A stretch of DNA of 64,000 bases from Streptomyces iranensis (GTDB lineage Bacteria > Actinomycetota > Actinomycetes > Streptomycetales > Streptomycetaceae), in assembly GCF_017874715.1 (NCBI RefSeq), contig NZ_JAGGLR010000009.1, positions 62,001-126,000 on the forward strand, in the 5' to 3' direction. The notes under the pieces are model-generated. The model was not told the origin of the DNA, did not search any database, and saw only the letters and a list, made by a program, of their open reading frames with translations. This document shows, piece by piece, positions 61,649 to 64,000 of the stretch; position 1 is the first letter of the stretch; each line of letters starts with the position of its first letter. The position numbers and the translations under genes are program-made.

Positions 61649-62761
61649 ATGAGCACTGGGAGCGCATGTGTGATCGGGGCGACGGGCCAGATCGGCCGGG
61701 CGGCGGTGCGCGCGCTCGCCGAGGAGGGGTGGCGGGTGCGGGCCGCCTCGCGCGGCGGGGGCCGCGACGAGAGCTGGCCCGGGTCGGTGGAGAGCGTGGC
61801 CGTGGACCGGGACGACGCCGCCGCGGTGGCCGCGCTGATCGGCGACGGCTGCGATGTGGTGCTGGACTGCGTCGCCTACGGCCGGGCGCACGCACGGCAG
61901 TTGCTGGGGCTCGCCGACCGGATCGGATCGGCGGTGGTGATCTCCACCGGAGCGGTGTACGAGGACGACCGGGGCCGGGGCTTCGGAACCCAGGACCGGC
62001 CGGACGGCGCCCCACGGTATCCGGTACCGCTCCCCGAGTCCCAGCGGACCGTCCCGCCCGGCGACGACTACGGCAGCCGGAAGGTGGCGCTGGAGCGGGA
62101 GCTGCTGGCCGCCGGGGACCGGCTGCCGACGACCCTGCTGCGCGCCGGGGCGATCCACGGCCCGCACTGCCGCACCCCGCGTGAGCTGTACTTCGTCAAG
62201 CGGGCGCTGGACGGACGGCCGGTGCGGATCCTGGCGTACGGCGGCCGCAGCCGGTTCCATCCGGCCCATGTCGACAACATCGCGGAGCTGGTGCGGCTGG
62301 CCGCCCACCGGCCCGGTTCACGGGTGCTCAACGCGGGCGACCCACAGGCCCCGACGGTCGCCGACATCGCCGCCGCCGTGGACGCGGTGCTGGAGGTGCG
62401 CAGCGAGCTGGTGCTGGTCGACGGCGAGCCGCCGCATCCGCATGTCGGCAGCACCCCCTGGAGCCTGGCCCACCCCATGGTCTACGACATGTCTGCGGCC
62501 GAACGGGAGTTGGGCTACCGCCCGGTGACCGGCTATGCGGAATCGCTCCCGGCGACCGTCGCCTGGCTGACGGACCGGCTGGCGGCGGACGCGGACTGGC
62601 GCACGGCCTTCCCCGACATGGCCGCCGCCTACGACCCGATGACCGATCTGTTCGACTACGCGGCCGAGGACGCGTGGCTGCGGGGCGCGCGGCGGAGAAA
62701 CGGAATCGGGCCCGTGCGGGGAACGCACGGGCCCGGCCCAGCACCGCATACCGCCGACTAG
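61649..62761 (+). CDS. NAD-dependent epimerase/dehydratase family protein
   Basis: 370 residues. VIGATGQIGRAAVRAL is the Rossmann motif, STGAVY...YGSRK gives Ser/Thr, Tyr and Lys of the extended SDR active site, and FHPAHVDNIAELVRLAA is the later family segment. The final 35 residues (ARRRNGIGPVRGTHGPGPAP region) are a low-complexity tail. Substrate unknown; such enzymes act on nucleotide sugars or related compounds, but no sugar genes are near. It is divergent from the conservon. Confidence 0.85.
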   Translation: MSTGSACVIGATGQIGRAAVRALAEEGWRVRAASRGGGRDESWPGSVESVAVDRDDAAAVAALIGDGCDVVLDCVAYGRAHARQLLGLADRIGSAVVISTGAVYEDDRGRGFGTQDRPDGAPRYPVPLPESQRTVPPGDDYGSRKVALERELLAAGDRLPTTLLRAGAIHGPHCRTPRELYFVKRALDGRPVRILAYGGRSRFHPAHVDNIAELVRLAAHRPGSRVLNAGDPQAPTVADIAAAVDAVLEVRSELVLVDGEPPHPHVGSTPWSLAHPMVYDMSAAERELGYRPVTGYAESLPATVAWLTDRLAADADWRTAFPDMAAAYDPMTDLFDYAAEDAWLRGARRRNGIGPVRGTHGPGPAPHTAD

Positions 62762-62779
62762 GACTAGGACTAGGACTAG
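62756..62779 (+). repeat. Four 6-bp tandem repeats at the epimerase stop
   Basis: gactag repeats four times; the first copy contains the TAG stop (62759-62761), so three more TAG codons follow in phase. Confidence 0.95.
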
Positions 62780-62791
62780 CCGACCAGCCGA

Positions 62792-64000
62792 CTACTTGAC
62801 GACGGCGGCCGCCTCCTTCGCGGCCTCCGCGGCCTTGGCCGCCTTCGCGGACGCGCCCGACTTCGCGGGCACCGGCGTGGCGTGCGGAGCACAGGTCACG
62901 TCCTTGGCGTCCACCGTGCCCTTGAGCAGGTAGGCGTCCACCCGGTCGTTGACACACGGGTTCACCAGACCGACGACCCCGTGCGAACCGGCGCCCTTCT
63001 CGGTCACCAGACGCGAGCCCTTCAGCCGCTTGTGCAGCTCCACCGCGCCCTGGTACGGGGTCGCGGCGTCACGGGTGCTCTGCACGATCAGCGTCTTGGG
63101 CAACCCCTTGGCGGCCCCCACCTCCAGCGGGGTCCCCTGCTTGGCCCCCCAGGTGGCGCACGGCAGGTTCATCCAGGCGTTGGACCAGGTCAGGAAGGGG
63201 TAGTCGCGGTGGAGCCGGGTGTTGTCCCGGTCCCACTTCGCCCAGCTGGTCGGCCACTTGGCGTCGGCGCACTCGACGGCGGTGTAGACGGCGTTGCCGT
63301 TCTCCGAGGCGATGTTGCCCGCGGTGTCGGACATATCCGGGCCCGCGGCCTCGACCAGCGCCTTCTCATCGCCGCCGAGGTAGTCGCTCCACACTTGGGC
63401 GACCGTGGCCCACGACGAGTCGTAGTACGGAGCGCTCTGGAAGAACCCGAGCAGCTCGGCCGGGCCCACGACCCCGCCGATGGGGCTCTTCTTCGCGGCC
63501 GCGCGCAGCTCCTCCCACTGCTTCTGGACCGCTCCGGGGGTGTCGCCGATGTGGTAGGCGGCGTCGTTCTTCGCCACCCACGCCTTCCAGTCGTTCCAGC
63601 GCGTCTCGAAGGCGACGTCCTGGTCCAGGTTGGCCTGGTACCAGATCTTCTCCCGCGAGGGGTCGACCACGCTGTCCACGATCAGCCGGCGCACATGGGT
63701 CGGGAAGAGCGTCGCGTAGACCCCGCCGAGGTACGTTCCGTAGGACACGCCCAGGTAGTTGAGCTTCTTGTCGCCGAGCGCGGCCCGGATGACGTCCATG
63801 TCCCGGGCGGTGTTGGGCGTCGTCATATGCGGCAGCATCCAGCCGCTGCGCTCCTTGCACCCTGAAGCGTACTCACGGGCCAGCTTGCGCTGGACGCGCT
63901 TGTCCGCCTCGCTGTCGGGCACCGGGTCCAGCTTCGGGGCCTTGACGTACTCCTGGGGATCCACGCAGGAGATCGCCGTGGAGTGGCCCACCCCGCGCGG
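62792..64000 (-). CDS. Tripeptidyl-aminopeptidase-like alpha/beta hydrolase, partial
   Basis: The coding frame runs off the window, so the N-terminus is missing; 402 residues are visible. The nucleophile elbow is YLGVSYGTYLGGVYA, the acid Asp is in QSTRDAATP and the His in GAGSHGVVG. SGCKERSGWMLPHMTTPNTARDMDVIR is typical of the Streptomyces S33 tripeptidyl-aminopeptidase/SlpD-like family (in part: PHMTTPNTARDMDVIR), which are exported and cut N-terminal tripeptides. The end is an Ala/Lys/Glu-rich tail. Export cannot be judged here. Conserved Cys pairs (SGC, PCATW, NPCVND, VTCAPH) suggest disulfides. Confidence 0.9.
   Translation of the reverse strand, partial: PRGVGHSTAISCVDPQEYVKAPKLDPVPDSEADKRVQRKLAREYASGCKERSGWMLPHMTTPNTARDMDVIRAALGDKKLNYLGVSYGTYLGGVYATLFPTHVRRLIVDSVVDPSREKIWYQANLDQDVAFETRWNDWKAWVAKNDAAYHIGDTPGAVQKQWEELRAAAKKSPIGGVVGPAELLGFFQSAPYYDSSWATVAQVWSDYLGGDEKALVEAAGPDMSDTAGNIASENGNAVYTAVECADAKWPTSWAKWDRDNTRLHRDYPFLTWSNAWMNLPCATWGAKQGTPLEVGAAKGLPKTLIVQSTRDAATPYQGAVELHKRLKGSRLVTEKGAGSHGVVGLVNPCVNDRVDAYLLKGTVDAKDVTCAPHATPVPAKSGASAKAAKAAEAAKEAAAVVK

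Overview
The window is a high-GC (strong G/C third-position bias) actinomycete chromosome, almost certainly Streptomyces. The lineage-typical markers are an AfsA/ScbA plus ScbR-like gamma-butyrolactone signalling pair, a complete conservon (cvnA-B-C-D-E) with a CYP157-like P450, the MurT/GatD lipid II amidation pair, Scr1-type HTH plus DUF397 genes, SigB/F-type and ECF sigma factors, and intergenic repeats built on gcgccccgaaggggcgc and ggggtccaggggcggagcccc. I see no tRNA, rRNA, CRISPR array, transposase, PKS or NRPS.

Layout. 1-2.9 kb: end of a DUF4142 gene, a secreted DUF1996 protein with a Gln/Gly repeat, and a coupled ECF sigma factor with its own zinc-finger tail. 2.9-8.7 kb: a PucR-type regulator divergent from a redox module made of a bis-haem ferric-reductase-like membrane protein, a NuoF-ferredoxin fusion and two lipoproteins, one with four YxFxxD repeats. 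8.7-12 kb: HAD phosphatase, ScbA and ScbR homologues and an SDR, resembling a small gamma-butyrolactone locus. 12-24 kb: a catabolic locus with a sialidase-fold protein, aldo/keto reductase and a five-gene Opp/Dpp importer on the minus strand, facing a DUF1537 acid-sugar kinase, PdxA2-like dehydrogenase and DeoR regulator; it is best read as uptake and breakdown of a four-carbon acid sugar or a conjugate of one.

24-31 kb: a Pro-rich small protein, esterase, HhH-GPD glycosylase, SigB/F-type sigma factor, alpha/beta hydrolase, divergent LigD-type ligase and polymerase genes, and a GlxA-type regulator. 31-36 kb: AraC regulator, tautomerase, a frameshifted acetoacetyl-CoA synthetase and a secreted asparaginase. 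36-41 kb: PAS-GAF-SpoIIE phosphatase, a metacaspase, and a TetR gene with twin palindromic operators facing a SnoaL-like protein and an NmrA-like oxidoreductase. 41-49 kb: RsbW-type kinase and partner, SDR, TPR regulator, Scr1/DUF397 pair, degenerate P-loop kinase, DUF574 methyltransferase and isoprenyl transferase. 49-57 kb: acyl-CoA dehydrogenase/TetR, peptide deformylase, MurT-GatD, phosphofructokinase and CtaG. 57-64 kb: the conservon, an epimerase, and a tripeptidyl-aminopeptidase-like hydrolase cut by the window edge.

The most interesting points are: the ferric-reductase/NOX-like membrane protein paired with a complex-I-type flavoprotein instead of a fused FAD/NAD domain; a 16-unit, 24-bp tandem repeat inside the DUF1537 kinase; a metacaspase beside a stress-type phosphatase; a P450 lacking ExxR; and a recurring pattern of short tandem duplications that begin at or span gene stop codons.
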